A stretch of DNA of 64,000 bases from a candidate division SR1 bacterium Aalborg_AAW-1. GTDB taxonomy: Bacteria; Patescibacteriota; Gracilibacteria; Absconditabacterales; Absconditicoccaceae. Both the position numbers and the translations under genes were made by a program. Below the pieces are notes generated by a model that was not told the DNA's origin, did not search any database, and worked only from the letters and a program-made list of their open reading frames with translations. Positions 6,825 through 16,584 of this stretch are shown here, one piece after another (position 1 is the first letter of the stretch; every line of letters begins with the position of its first letter). The DNA lies in assembly GCA_001007975.1 (NCBI GenBank), contig CP011268.1, positions 744,001-808,000 of the forward strand, in the 5' to 3' direction.

Positions 6825-9563
6825 ATGCGAAACAAAACAAACATTCCACATCAATTAGATGAAAACGGTGATTTATTATGGGTAGGAGGAACTGCTGAGC
6901 AGCCTTGGATTGTAGTTACTAAATCTCCAGACATTCTTAACAAAGAATTTGTTGGAGGTAAATCTGCAAAGCAAGCTGATATTTATCGTAAGTTGAATGG
7001 CTTGGATGACAATATGTCTCCTAAAGCAGAAACAATTATCAAACAATTGCAATCTCTGCCTATGAAGGTTATCGCAGAAAATCAATTTGGGATAACAGAC
7101 TTTGCGTATCAATTGTTCATCGCTCCAATATTGCCTCAATTAAGAGTATATTTGGATAGAGGATCTCTTGATCTCAAAGATAACGAAAGCTTTACGACTG
7201 CAGAAGAAAACAGTCAAGCTCTTGTCTCTGAGCAGGACTTTTCTCCGGAATTTGTAGAAGCTGCACAGATCGCATTTGAATGGTTGGAAAGTAAAAATCC
7301 AGGTGTCCCGCGTGCTGTGAGATCTACTGCTCCATCTGAAGATGGTGCTGAATTTAGTGGAAGTGGAAAATATTCCACGAAATTACGCCAATTTGGATTC
7401 GAACAAATCTTAGGAGCTATCAAAAAATGTTTTGTATCTCGATTTAATCGTGGAGCGATTCATTATCAGTTTGGAGCACCACAAGCATTTGGAGAAGATC
7501 TAGCATCACTATCTTTTGCTGTTATGGTACAAGATATGCAACCACAGATTGATGTTGCTGGTACCATTTTTACTGCTGATACACAAAGTAAGCATGCCGG
7601 TTTCGTAGAGATCAATTTTACGTATGGGCTTGGTGAAGCTGTTGTATCTGGTAGAGTATCGAGTGACTCTTGGATGTTTGCAAAACGTCCGTTAAGACTT
7701 GGTCTTGATGGTCTTATTGACTTTAAATTAGGTCAGAAACAAGAACGTTTTGATGGACAATGGCATCCGAATACTTCTGATGAACGTGCCCGCAAATGTA
7801 TGAATGATGAAACAGCAGCAGTATTGGCTACAGCTGGTATGTTGCTTGGTGATTTGTTTAGAGAATTAGATCCGGATAGTATTGAGAGTGATCTTGAAGC
7901 TGCAGTGAATTTTTCTAACAATACCATTATCATTACTCAACAAAGGGCGATTACAACACTCAAAAGAGAACCCATCCATCAAAAATTTAATCTTGAAGGA
8001 TTGAATGAAGATGGAGAAGAAACTGATGAGTTGCGTAATGCAGTTTTATTGCAAGAACAAGGAATCAATGCTGGTATACCTGGTATTACTCATGGTGTAG
8101 TGATTTCATTATTTGGCGAAGGACCTCAATTCAAAAAAGAATTTGAAAAGAAGTTTAACGCAAAACGTAAAGAAGTTACTCAACGCTATGGTGATAAAGT
8201 AGGTGTGATACTCGTAACTGCTATGACGTATCCATGGATGGAACCATCTATGGAGCAAACCGTAGCTTGTGTTACAACTCGTGGAGGTAAAAATGATCAT
8301 ACACCAATTTGGTGCAAAGAACATGGTTTGCCTTGCGCTGTATCTGTAAAAGAAGCTGCTGATCGTTTGCTTGATGGCGCTTTGATTACGTATTATGGTG
8401 TTGGAGATACTCCAACTTTCTATAATGGTCGTCATGGTTATACCTTGACTGAAACCAAATTAGAAGGATTAAAGGCTTCTCCAATTCCAATTCGTTTGAT
8501 TATTTCCGATGCAAATACGGCACGTTCTGTCGCTATGAGATCTTATTTTCCAGAACTTAATATTGGTATGGGATCTGGTCTTGTGCGTTGGGAAATGCTT
8601 GCTGCAAAACTGAGAGTACATCCAATGGCTATTGTAAATTATGATACGTTGATACAAGACTTCTTGAAGCTTGTTAATCAAGGTCGTATGACGAGAGAAG
8701 ATGCCGTACGTACTGCTGAAGATGTTACTGAATACATCAAAGCAGAAGCAAAAAACTTAAATCCTGTAGAATGGTATGTGAAAGCATTGGCTAAAGAAAT
8801 CGCTGGTATTGTATCTCCGTATTATACAGATGATATCAATCAACCTATGGTAATTCGTTTGCCAGATTTCAAAACTAATGAGCATGCTGATTTGCTTGGT
8901 GGTAGAGCTTATGAACCTGTTGAAGAAAATCCAATGTTGGGTGATCGTGGTGCAGGTAAATATTTAGGTCCTTACCAAAAAGCATTTGTTGCTATGGATT
9001 TGAAAGCATTAGCGTATGTTATCAACGATATGGGCTATACCAATATCCATATTGAGGTACCGTTTGTACGCACTCCAGAAGAAATGGAAGAAGTTGCTTC
9101 TATCGTTAAGGCTAATGGTATTGATATACCATTGGATATGATGATTGAACTGCCTGTGAATATTTCTAGAGCAGTAGACTTCTTTAAAGTTGCTGATGGC
9201 GGACAAATTGGATCAAATGACTTGCTACAATTAGAATTTGGTTTAGATAGATCAGGCGGTGATATCACTCCATGGCATATCGAACATTTGAAATTCCGTA
9301 TCAATAAATTGATTCAACGTCGTAATCGTGAAGCTCCAAATTATCATTTGGGATTGTGTGGTAATTTACCATCAACCAATCCTGAATTTGCAAAATGGTT
9401 AGCAGAATCTGGTATTGAAGAGTTTTCAGTAACTCCAGATGCTTTGATTCCTGCTTTACTTGGGGTTACGGGAGAGAAGCCAGATGGCAAACAAACTATT
9501 ACAACATTTACAGTCAAAGGAGAAATCCTTGTAAATGGAGAATTAGTTGAAACTTATGCTTAA
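6825..9563 (+). CDS. ppsA: phosphoenolpyruvate synthase (pyruvate, water dikinase)-like
   Basis: 912 aa. An N-terminal ATP-grasp domain (about 40-390: GGKSAKQADIY, PRAVRSTAPSEDGAEFSGSG, VEINFTYGLGEAVVSG) is followed by the swivelling phosphohistidine domain with TTRGGKNDHTPIWCKEHGLPC, where His is the phospho-carrier, and a PEP/pyruvate TIM barrel (about 560-880) with GSNDLLQLEFGLDRSGG and the catalytic Cys in GLCGNLPS. The enzyme makes PEP from pyruvate and ATP, or may run in reverse. It is longer than E. coli PpsA (792). All 74 glycines use GGN codons and none uses TGA, a sharp contrast with native genes, which supports transfer or strong codon selection. Confidence 0.93.
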   Translation: MRNKTNIPHQLDENGDLLWVGGTAEQPWIVVTKSPDILNKEFVGGKSAKQADIYRKLNGLDDNMSPKAETIIKQLQSLPMKVIAENQFGITDFAYQLFIAPILPQLRVYLDRGSLDLKDNESFTTAEENSQALVSEQDFSPEFVEAAQIAFEWLESKNPGVPRAVRSTAPSEDGAEFSGSGKYSTKLRQFGFEQILGAIKKCFVSRFNRGAIHYQFGAPQAFGEDLASLSFAVMVQDMQPQIDVAGTIFTADTQSKHAGFVEINFTYGLGEAVVSGRVSSDSWMFAKRPLRLGLDGLIDFKLGQKQERFDGQWHPNTSDERARKCMNDETAAVLATAGMLLGDLFRELDPDSIESDLEAAVNFSNNTIIITQQRAITTLKREPIHQKFNLEGLNEDGEETDELRNAVLLQEQGINAGIPGITHGVVISLFGEGPQFKKEFEKKFNAKRKEVTQRYGDKVGVILVTAMTYPWMEPSMEQTVACVTTRGGKNDHTPIWCKEHGLPCAVSVKEAADRLLDGALITYYGVGDTPTFYNGRHGYTLTETKLEGLKASPIPIRLIISDANTARSVAMRSYFPELNIGMGSGLVRWEMLAAKLRVHPMAIVNYDTLIQDFLKLVNQGRMTREDAVRTAEDVTEYIKAEAKNLNPVEWYVKALAKEIAGIVSPYYTDDINQPMVIRLPDFKTNEHADLLGGRAYEPVEENPMLGDRGAGKYLGPYQKAFVAMDLKALAYVINDMGYTNIHIEVPFVRTPEEMEEVASIVKANGIDIPLDMMIELPVNISRAVDFFKVADGGQIGSNDLLQLEFGLDRSGGDITPWHIEHLKFRINKLIQRRNREAPNYHLGLCGNLPSTNPEFAKWLAESGIEEFSVTPDALIPALLGVTGEKPDGKQTITTFTVKGEILVNGELVETYA

Positions 9564-9595
9564 TTATTTACCTTGATTTAAGGCAATGTTATAGA

Positions 9596-9624
9596 GTTCC
9601 CCGTATTTACGGGGGACTTTTTTT
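9596..9624 (+). terminator. terminator of ppsA
   Basis: gtcccccgt-type stem (gttcccc...gggggac, 9596-9617) followed by seven T. Confidence 0.9.
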
Positions 9625-9630
9625 GACTTC

Positions 9631-9652
9631 AAAAAAACCTGCAAAGCAGGTA
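9631..9652 (-). terminator. terminator of the pseudouridine synthase gene
   Basis: ACCTGC/GCAGGT stem (9638-9652) with a T7 run on the minus strand (9637-9631), just past the minus-strand stop. It stands back to back with the ppsA terminator. Confidence 0.85.
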
Positions 9653-9657
9653 TTCGC

Positions 9658-10704
9658 TTATGGTATAAGTTTTTTCATATCAGTAAGTAGTGGAGCTTCA
9701 AAACTGATCTGTTTTCACTTCATATCAGTGAAACTATAACATCGACAATGAAGGAGTTGTCTGAGAATATTATGAGTTTTCTGGAGTCTACGGTTGTAAC
9801 TTGGGAGACCATAGACGATATCTCCTAAAACGGGATATCCAGCATCAGCCATATGGACTCTAATCTGGTGCATACGTCCTGTCATGATCTTTACTTTAAT
9901 CAGGGTCAGAGGACCGAGCACTGGGTCAGATCGAGATTTTTCATTATATCCTATCGTATGAGCAGTCTGTGCATCAGGATCAGAGGGATTCGTAATGATC
10001 ATTTTCCCTCTTCCAAACTGTTTATCGACGATTTTTTTCATAGGTTTGGTCATAGTGAGCTGCTTAGGGAAGGTACCTACGACGATAGTATAGTACATTT
10101 TATCGATGTTATGTTCACGAATTTGTTCGTTGAGGTGTTGGAGTCAAGTATAGGTTTTCGCTACGATGACAAGTCCAGAAGTTTCTTTATCTAATCTATA
10201 GGCTACATTGGGTTGAAACATCGAACCTGCAAACCCACGAGAGGAGTAGTATTGTTTGATAAAGTCATAGAGTGAAGCAGGAGATTGGGAAAGATTACTG
10301 GTCTGACCAGGGTGGATGCTGATACCAGCTGGTTTGTTGATGACGAGTCGATTGTCGTCTTCCGAGATGATTCGTGATTGAAAATCAGCTAAGTCATAAC
10401 TGGTGCTTTCTTTTTTAGGTTTGTTTTCTTTTTTGACGGGGTTTTTATTCGTTAGGAGATCTATGAAGGACTCATGAAAGGTAATGAGATCTTCTTCTTT
10501 GAGGGATTTAGATTGGTCAACTTTTTTGCTATTGAGTTTGATCTGTCCGGTTCTAATAGCCTTGAAAATCATCACCAGAGAAATATCCGGATACGGACGA
10601 AAGAGTTTACGTAAAAACCTATCCAGACGCTGATTAGCGGTATTGGCTGTAATTGTTATTCCTGATTGGAGTTGGTTAGTGAGAGCATTATTTTTACTTG
10701 ACAT
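9658..10704 (-). CDS. RluA-family pseudouridine synthase with S4 domain
   Basis: 348 aa with TGA as Gly. The N-terminal S4 RNA-binding domain (QRLDRFLRKLF, IFKAIRTGQIKLNSKKV) is followed by a basic linker (about residues 85-105). The catalytic domain has NKPAGISIHPG, AYRLDKETSGLVIVAK with the catalytic Asp, and GRMHQIRVHMADAGYPVLGD. This is the RluC/RluD type, which isomerises uridines in 23S rRNA; the exact target sites cannot be told. The start ATG at 10704 sits under a divergent promoter for the next plus-strand gene. Confidence 0.93.
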
Positions 10705-10726
10705 TTATGATATTATTATTTATAAT
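10698..10726 (+). promoter_or_regulatory. consensus promoter for the 10783 gene
   Basis: TTGACA (10698-10703), 17-base spacer, TATAAT (10721-10726): a perfect sigma70 consensus. It overlaps the first codons of the divergent pseudouridine synthase gene. Confidence 0.85.
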
Positions 10727-10782
10727 GAAAATGGACGATGATGATATGTTTTGTATTATTCGGGATGCCACTAAAATAAATT

Positions 10783-11025
10783 ATGAAAAACTTATTTTTG
10801 TTCTTAAAATTTGGACGTATCGTTACAGGATTGCTGTTGGTTGTGCAAATAGTCTATGTTATATTTACTAATAATGATTTAATTTCCTTTTTGGAATATC
10901 CTAAGTCATTAACGTTAGCATTATTATGTGGATTTGGATATTCTCTTGAGAAGTGTAAAGATCCTAAATTAGAAAAACCTAATACTTACACCAAAAACAA
11001 GAATGACTTGAACTCTAATATTTAA
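10783..11025 (+). CDS. small membrane protein
   Basis: 80 aa, no TGA. Two hydrophobic segments (about 12-28 and 42-54) with a polar, Lys/Asn-rich tail. It is a single-gene unit with a perfect consensus promoter and a terminator whose stem includes its last codons. No family recognised. Confidence 0.6.
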   Translation: MKNLFLFLKFGRIVTGLLLVVQIVYVIFTNNDLISFLEYPKSLTLALLCGFGYSLEKCKDPKLEKPNTYTKNKNDLNSNI

Positions 11026-11041
11026 TTAGAGTTCTTTTTTT
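11011..11041 (+). terminator. terminator overlapping the end of the 10783 gene
   Basis: aactctaat/attagagtt stem with the TAA stop in the loop, followed by cttttttt. Confidence 0.85.
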
Positions 11042-11208
11042 ATACTCAAAATCCAGTCAGAAAGCAATGTTTTTATTTTCTTGTTGATTTGTTTTAGGTT
11101 TATTTAAGGATGAAGAATATACTGCTCGTGTTCCTCAAAGGATAGTGGACGCACGACCATGAGTGAATACTGTAGTATACAGTTCTTTATAACCTTATCA
11201 TTAGTAAT

Positions 11209-11829
11209 ATGAACAATAAAACACTTATAGCAGCTGGTCTTGGAGTTTTGTCTCTAGGAACACTCGGAGTAGTGGGTATCACTTCAGCAGCAACAGCGAC
11301 AGATGCTCCTACAAGCACTACAACTCAAATATCTTCCAATCCTATGAGAGGAGGTGGAAAATGAGATTTCTGACCTAGTATGGGAGGTGGAAAACATGGG
11401 TGAGAGTTTGGTGGCAGAGGAATGTTTGGACCGCAAGATGATGCAACCAAAGCTGCTCTTGAAGCCAATGATTATAACGCCTTTGTAAAAGCATGGGAAT
11501 CAAATACGAATAAACCATCGGATGCAACAGCACCAACACAAGAACAATTCAACAAGATGGTTGAAGGGTATAAAAAGCAAGTTGTTGTAGAACAAGCTCT
11601 TAAAGACAATAACTATGATGCATATGTACAAGCTACAACTCCTACCAAGGAAGAATTTGCGCAGAGAGTTTCAGAATATACTACTCGTACTGCTATGAAA
11701 GCTGCAGTAGATACAAAAGATTATGACGCCTTTGTAAAAGCATGGGAATCAAATACGAATAAACCATCGGATGCAACAGTACCAACACAAGAGCAATTTA
11801 ATAAGATGGTTGCTCGTTCTGAACAATAA
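11209..11829 (+). CDS. secreted repeat protein
   Basis: 206 aa. An N-terminal signal sequence (MNNKTLIAAGLGVLSLGTLG...SAATA) is followed by a Gly-rich linker (about 45-75; MRGGGK, SMGGGKHGG) in which several Gly are TGA. Two near-identical modules then follow (YNAFVKAWESNTNKPSDAT and YDAFVKAWESNTNKPSDAT, each followed by PTQEQFNKMV), with a diverged related module between them (YDAYVQATTPTKEEFAQRV). The two outer modules are also almost identical in DNA, so the duplication is recent. Probably an extracellular or envelope protein; function unknown. Confidence 0.75.
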
Positions 11830-11860
11830 TATTATCTGACCCAAATCTTCCAAAATAAGA

Positions 11861-11888
11861 AAACTGTCTGTGTGTGGGCAGTTTTTTT
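11861..11888 (+). terminator. terminator of the secreted repeat protein
   Basis: aactgtc...ggcagtt stem with T7, 30 bases past the stop codon. Confidence 0.85.
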
Positions 11889-11971
11889 AATAATATGATT
11901 GCAAAAATAGAGAGAATGTCTATATATGACTCTTGATAAGATAGTTATTCTTCTATTGTAATGATGATGAA

Positions 11972-12003
11972 ACTATTCTTAATTCTTAATTCTTAATTTT
12001 TCA
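11972..12003. repeat. short tandem AT-rich repeat before pheT
   Basis: Three copies of a 9-base unit (cttaattct/cttaattt) precede pheT. Similar AT-rich motifs (TTAGCAAT, AATTGATAATT, TCTAATTGTTAAT) recur at 22165-22203, 22525-22550, 24275-24333 and 53395-53412, mostly in spacers. Confidence 0.5.
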
Positions 12004-12008
12004 TTGTC

Positions 12009-14546
12009 ATGTTGTTTTCTTCTAACCTTCTGAAAAAATATATTTCTCTGGATATTGAACCACAATCACTTATGTCTAATATGACGCTTCATGCTTGTGA
12101 AGTAGAGCATGTTGAGGTCAGAGTTCTTCCAGAACTTGTCGTGATTGGATATGTCACTGAAACGAAAAAACATCCTAATGCAGATAGTTTAACGATTTGT
12201 AAGTTAGACTGTGGAAGTCATGGAACGTATCAAATTTGTACGGCTGCGGACAATATTGTAGCGAATATTTTTGTCCCTGTTGCACTTCCTGGATGTTATC
12301 TCCCAGCGATTGATCTTACTATCGGAGCTCGCCAGATGAGAGGAGAAGATAGTAATGGAATGATCTGTGCAAAGGTTGAATTGGGTATTAATGAAGATGC
12401 TGATCAACATGGTATCTGGATATTAGATGAAGATTTTAGTGATTTGAATTCAGCTGATCTGTGAGTATCTCTTTCAAAAAAATATGAATGGCTGAATAAT
12501 ACACTTCTGGATGTCGATAATAAAACGATCAACAATCGTCCTGATCTGACGGGACTTCTGGGTATGGCAATAGAGATGAGAGCTATTTTTACGAATCTGG
12601 CACAGAGAGGAGAAAACAATGTCATCAAACAGCAAAATATTGCTCATGAACTTTCTGAGCATTATCCAGGTCGTGTTCTTGAACTTCTGAGCCATGCGCA
12701 ATCTCCTAGACAGCAGGTAGAAGTGAAAACAGACTGATGTAGCGTATACTCACTGCTGCAACTGGACGCGATTACGGTCAGAAGATCACTTTTTTATGAT
12801 AGATTATCGTTGATTGATAGTGGACTGCAATCGAAAAATAATTGGGTAGATTTTTCTAATCTGTTTATGACGATCGTTGGTCAACCGATTCACATTTTTG
12901 ATGCTGATAAGATTAAAGGAACTATAGTAGTGAGAAATGCTAGTGATGGTGAACACTTTGTAGATTTATTTGGAGCATCACATAGTTTAGTAGCTCAAGA
13001 TATTGTGATTGCTGATGAGAGCGGTGTTATTGCGCTTGCAGGAGTAATTGGAGGTGCAAGTACTGCTGTCTCGGATTCTACTACAAATATTGTGATCGAG
13101 ATGGCTCATTTTGATCCTGTAGCAACGAGAAGAACAAGTATGAGAATAGGTGTGCGTACTGATGCGGTGATGAGATTTGAAAAAACAATTTCTCCATTAT
13201 TGTCTTTGACTTCATTGAGTTTGATTTTGGATGTATTGAAACAATATGCTCCAATGCTTGGTGAGTATACCATTGTTGGTGCGACGAGTATTATGACGGA
13301 TGAAATTCGTACCAAAGCAATGAGTGGTCAGTATATTACTATTGATCCAGAAGAATGTATACGTCTTCTCTTTGGGCGTGCGTATGATGAAACAACTGAT
13401 AAATCCATGATGATCGATATTCTCAAACTCTTAGGATATGAAGTAGAAGCTAATCGAGATGTTCGTATTCCTCGATGGAGGTGAAGTGACGATATGAATA
13501 TCGCCCATGATATTTATGAAGAAATTGTAAGAATTTATGGATATAATCGTATTGAACCCGTAGCAAATAAAGAGGTTATAGCCTATCATCCTTTCCGTCC
13601 TGCTATCAGAATCAACAGAATAATCGAACAAATTCTTGTGCATTCTCATCATGCAGATCAACTTCAAACCTACTCTCGATGTGATGAATCATTTTTTGAC
13701 TTATTGTGATATGATCGTAATAATCTGGTTAAACTCCGTAATGCCGTAGCGCCAGAACTTTCTTATCTGAGACCAAGCATTCTTCCAAATTTGCTTCAAG
13801 CGATCACCAAAAATAGCAAGATCTATGATAGCTTTACACTCTTTGATAGTGGTCAGACACGAAATAAGTCAGAAAATTTTTCTTCTTTCCTGAATAAACA
13901 ATCATTTGAAACCACAAAGATTGGAATAGTTTCCTACAAAAAATCAGTATCTGAATGGATGGATGATACGGTTCTAAAGATGAAAGAAATGATCACGGAT
14001 ATTGTACAGTGATTAGGTATTAGTGGTGTTTTACAGTATGCTCCAACGAGTTTGAGTCACTTTCATCCTAAGAAGCAAGGAACAATTTCAATCGTTTATG
14101 GAGATCAGAGTGTGGTGATTGGTATGATAGGGCAATATCATCCTCGCGTACTTGAGAGTCTTAAGATTGATAGTCATGCACAAGTGGTAGGAGTAGAATT
14201 GCAACTGGAGACACTTGAACAAGTTGTAACATCTCAAGGACAGAGTTTTGAAACAACGAGTCACTATCAAACTATTCAAGATCAAATAGTAACGAGAGAT
14301 ATTAGTTTTGTAATTGCAAAAGATCAACCATTTTGATCACTTGTACAAGTAGTAGAATCACTCGATAATGTAGCTCATGTTGAGGTTTTTGATCTGTATC
14401 AAGGAGAACATCTTCCAGAAGGTAAAAAATCTATTGCTCTGACTCTTACGATTGTAGGGGATGGAACATGGACATCTGATCAGATTAATGAAGTATTGAA
14501 TCAAGCTATTGTTGAAGTAGAAAAAATTGGAGGACAATTGAGATAA
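12009..14546 (+). CDS. pheT: phenylalanyl-tRNA synthetase beta subunit
   Basis: 845 aa with six TGA-Gly codons; read with the standard code it would break into seven pieces. The N-terminal EMAP/tRNA-binding domain (about 40-150: VVIGYVTETKKHPNADSLTICKLDCG, then GARQMRGEDSNGMICAKVELG) is followed by B3/B4 (HFDPVATRRTSMRIGVRTDAVMRFEK), B5 and the cat-like core. The C-terminal anticodon-binding FDX-ACB domain has RDISFVIAKDQPF...SLDNVAHVEVFDLYQG...KSIALTLTI. It pairs with PheS, which is not in this window, to charge tRNA-Phe. Length is normal for the family. Confidence 0.96.
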
Positions 14547-14612
14547 TTTTGACAAATGAGAGAAAAAGATTATTATAATGTCTAAGGGTATTTATAATAA
14601 TTTTTTTGCAAA

Positions 14613-15449
14613 ATGGAACAACTGCATCATGATAATCAAGATTTTATTGCGAAACTAGAGTGATATCTTGAACATTTTAAAAAAAGAATGAGTCATGATA
14701 TGAAACAACTTAATTTTGAACCCACGGCTACTCAACAGCATGATGGATATGATGGAGTAGTAACAGAATTGAATAATAATTTTGAAACTCTTGGTATAGA
14801 TAAAACGGAGATATTTACTTCACCAGAGAAGACGAATCAGTTGTTAATGTCATGTTTACAATCTCCTGCTGATTGAGAAAAACTTGATCAAGATCAGTTG
14901 ACTCATTTTTTAAAATCTAGTACTCGCAGGCCATATCATGATCCTTTTACTGGTGACTTTTATCCAGAAGGTAGATATGAAGTGAATGATGTGATAGATT
15001 CGAAATTATTGGCTCAATGCTTACAGCAAGAGAAAGAAAAATTAGAGAAAATACAACATATAGAAAAGTTTTTAGCATCGTGGAGAGAAGAACATATCAA
15101 AGCGATACATGCTCATACATTATCCCATTTTGGGGATATCTATCGTCCAAAACTTACAGCACTTGGAATAAAAGAAGCATACTCTTTTCAAGAGATGGAA
15201 TATATTATCGATCAGTACTTGTATAAGGGAAGAAAAGTATATCGTTTGATAAGAAGATTTCCTGAGAAAGTTAATGAACATGACTTACAATTATATGAAG
15301 AAGTAAAAACAGATTCATTATTTTCATTACTCTCTGGGGGAACTGAAGGAGCCTGAAGAGAATCTCATATTTTTAATACTGAAAAGCTCTCAAAGATATT
15401 GCTGGAAGTAAATAATCTAAATATGATTAAGAATGTAATTGATTCATAG
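14613..15449 (+). CDS. hypothetical cytoplasmic protein
   Basis: 278 aa in code 25, with three TGA-Gly codons. No signal peptide, no membrane segment. The composition is rich in Gln, Glu and Lys and looks helical (CLQQEKEKLEKIQHIEKFLASWREEH). It follows pheT by 66 bases and is directly followed by the frameshifted gene, so the three may share a transcript. No family recognised. Confidence 0.65.
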
Positions 15450-15455
15450 AGAGAA

Positions 15456-15723
15456 ATGTATGATCAACATTCATCTACGGTTGAACAAAGAAGTGATACG
15501 ATAGTGTTATTTTATAATGCTCTTAAACCATATACAAATAAAAAAACTCACCATAGTCTGATTCTTACCTGAAAAAGATATACAGATTATTGAGCAGAGT
15601 ATATCTGGTCATCAAAAAGATCCTCTCTATCAATTATTGTATGGATGAACACCATATGGATCATCTCATAGTATCGATTCTTGGGAACTGGCCAAAATCT
15701 TGTTTATGGTGTTTTGAAAATAA
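15456..15723 (+). pseudogene. small protein gene with a frameshift at an A7 run
   Basis: The first frame starts with the ATG at 15456 (MYDQHSSTVEQRSDTIVLFY...) and is protein-like up to ALKPYTNKK. From the run of seven A at 15540-15546 the +1 frame continues as LTIVGFLPEKDIQIIEQS...GHQKDPLYQLLYGGTPYGSS...SWELAKILFMVFGK with a TAA at 15721. Removing one A would give one continuous protein of about 88 aa with Gly-TGA codons in place. It could be a sequencing error, a real mutation or slippage. The downstream frame also has its own ATG at 15518. Confidence 0.55.
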
Positions 15724-15751
15724 AAAAAGATTCCTTATATAATTTGGAATC
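15722..15751 (-). terminator. terminator of the 15765-16088 lipoprotein gene
   Basis: gattcc/ggaatc stem (15729-15751) with T7 on the minus strand (15728-15722). Confidence 0.8.
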
Positions 15752-15764
15752 CTTATGATGTTTT

Positions 15765-16088
15765 TTAATCATCCAATCCATCAAACTGAAATTCAATAGA
15801 TTGTATAATTAATTTTTTTTGTCCTAGGTAGATACTACCATCAGACATTTTTTTACCTTTTTTGGCAAATAATCCTTTTAAAGGAAAACTATATTCTAGT
15901 CTACCTTTTTTATTTGTTATAGCAACAGGGATACTATCTCCTGCGCCTTTGCCATGAAGATTTATAGTTTCTTCAATGAAAGAAATTTTTTCTCCTTTTT
16001 CATCTACAAGAGTCACTTTAGCGGACCTTGCACACGATACCATCAGCATTGCTAATACTAGACTAGCTAAAAAAGTTTTTGTTTGCAT
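15765..16088 (-). CDS. small lipoprotein
   Basis: 107 aa, no TGA among about eight Gly. The signal peptide MQTKTFLASLVLAMLMVSC ends in a lipobox (MVSC), so the mature N-terminus would be a lipidated Cys. The mature part (VTLVDEKGEKISF, INLHGKGAGDSIPVAITNKKG) is a short beta-rich domain. The short SC lipobox is typical of Bacteroidota lipoproteins. It is a single-gene unit with its own promoter and terminator. Function unknown. Confidence 0.65.
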   Translation of the reverse strand: MQTKTFLASLVLAMLMVSCARSAKVTLVDEKGEKISFIEETINLHGKGAGDSIPVAITNKKGRLEYSFPLKGLFAKKGKKMSDGSIYLGQKKLIIQSIEFQFDGLDD

Positions 16089-16114
16089 ATTTTTTGTTTT
16101 ATAGTAGTATAGAG

Positions 16115-16143
16115 AGTATACGGAATATGGCTCTAGAATTCAA
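16115..16143 (-). promoter_or_regulatory. promoter of the 15765-16088 lipoprotein gene
   Basis: Minus-strand TTGAAT (16143-16138), 17-base spacer, TATACT (16120-16115). Confidence 0.7.
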
Positions 16144-16161
16144 GTATTTATTTCTTGTTAT

Positions 16162-16193
16162 AAAAAATCTCTCATACAATGCTACGAGAGATT
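16162..16193 (-). terminator. terminator of the 16204-16440 gene
   Basis: aatctctc/gagagatt perfect 8-bp stem (16166-16193) with a T-run on the minus strand, right after the stop. Confidence 0.8.
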
Positions 16194-16203
16194 AGAGATT
16201 TTT

Positions 16204-16440
16204 TTAAGTAGTTAGAGTTTGTTCATCTTCATTGGGATAGAATACCAATCCTATCAGTAATAGTACTGGTGCTATAAGAAATCCAATCCATGGATTACCG
16301 AATAGGTAACCGAGTTTTTGCAATACCGTCACCATCCATGGGGTAGGAGGTGAATCTTCAAGTAAAACGAATAGCCACAAGCCGTCATATATTACAAATA
16401 GAAATCCTATGAGTAATATGATTTTTAAAATTGTTTTCAT
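16204..16440 (-). CDS. small membrane protein (two TM)
   Basis: 78 aa, no TGA. Two hydrophobic helices (about 5-27 and 46-69) separated by a Pro-rich loop (EDSPPTPWMV), with an acidic tail. Own promoter and terminator. No family recognised. Confidence 0.6.
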   Translation of the reverse strand: MKTILKIILLIGFLFVIYDGLWLFVLLEDSPPTPWMVTVLQKLGYLFGNPWIGFLIAPVLLLIGLVFYPNEDEQTLTT

Positions 16441-16469
16441 AAATTTATATAATTTTGTTTTAGATTGTT

Positions 16470-16498
16470 ATAATACTAATTTATATTATAAAAGTCAA
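16470..16498 (-). promoter_or_regulatory. promoter of the 16204-16440 gene
   Basis: Minus-strand TTGACT (16498-16493), 17-base spacer, TATTAT (16475-16470). Confidence 0.7.
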
Positions 16499-16584
16499 GT
16501 CTTAGCGAAAGGAGAAGAGGAGAAAAATAGAAAAATTGTAAGAAATCGTTATACTTGAGGAGAGAAATTTAGTTTCATAACCAT

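Noticed and set aside
7214-9304. Several minus-strand frames opposite ppsA
   Set aside because: All are shadows of a single conserved PEP-synthase gene.
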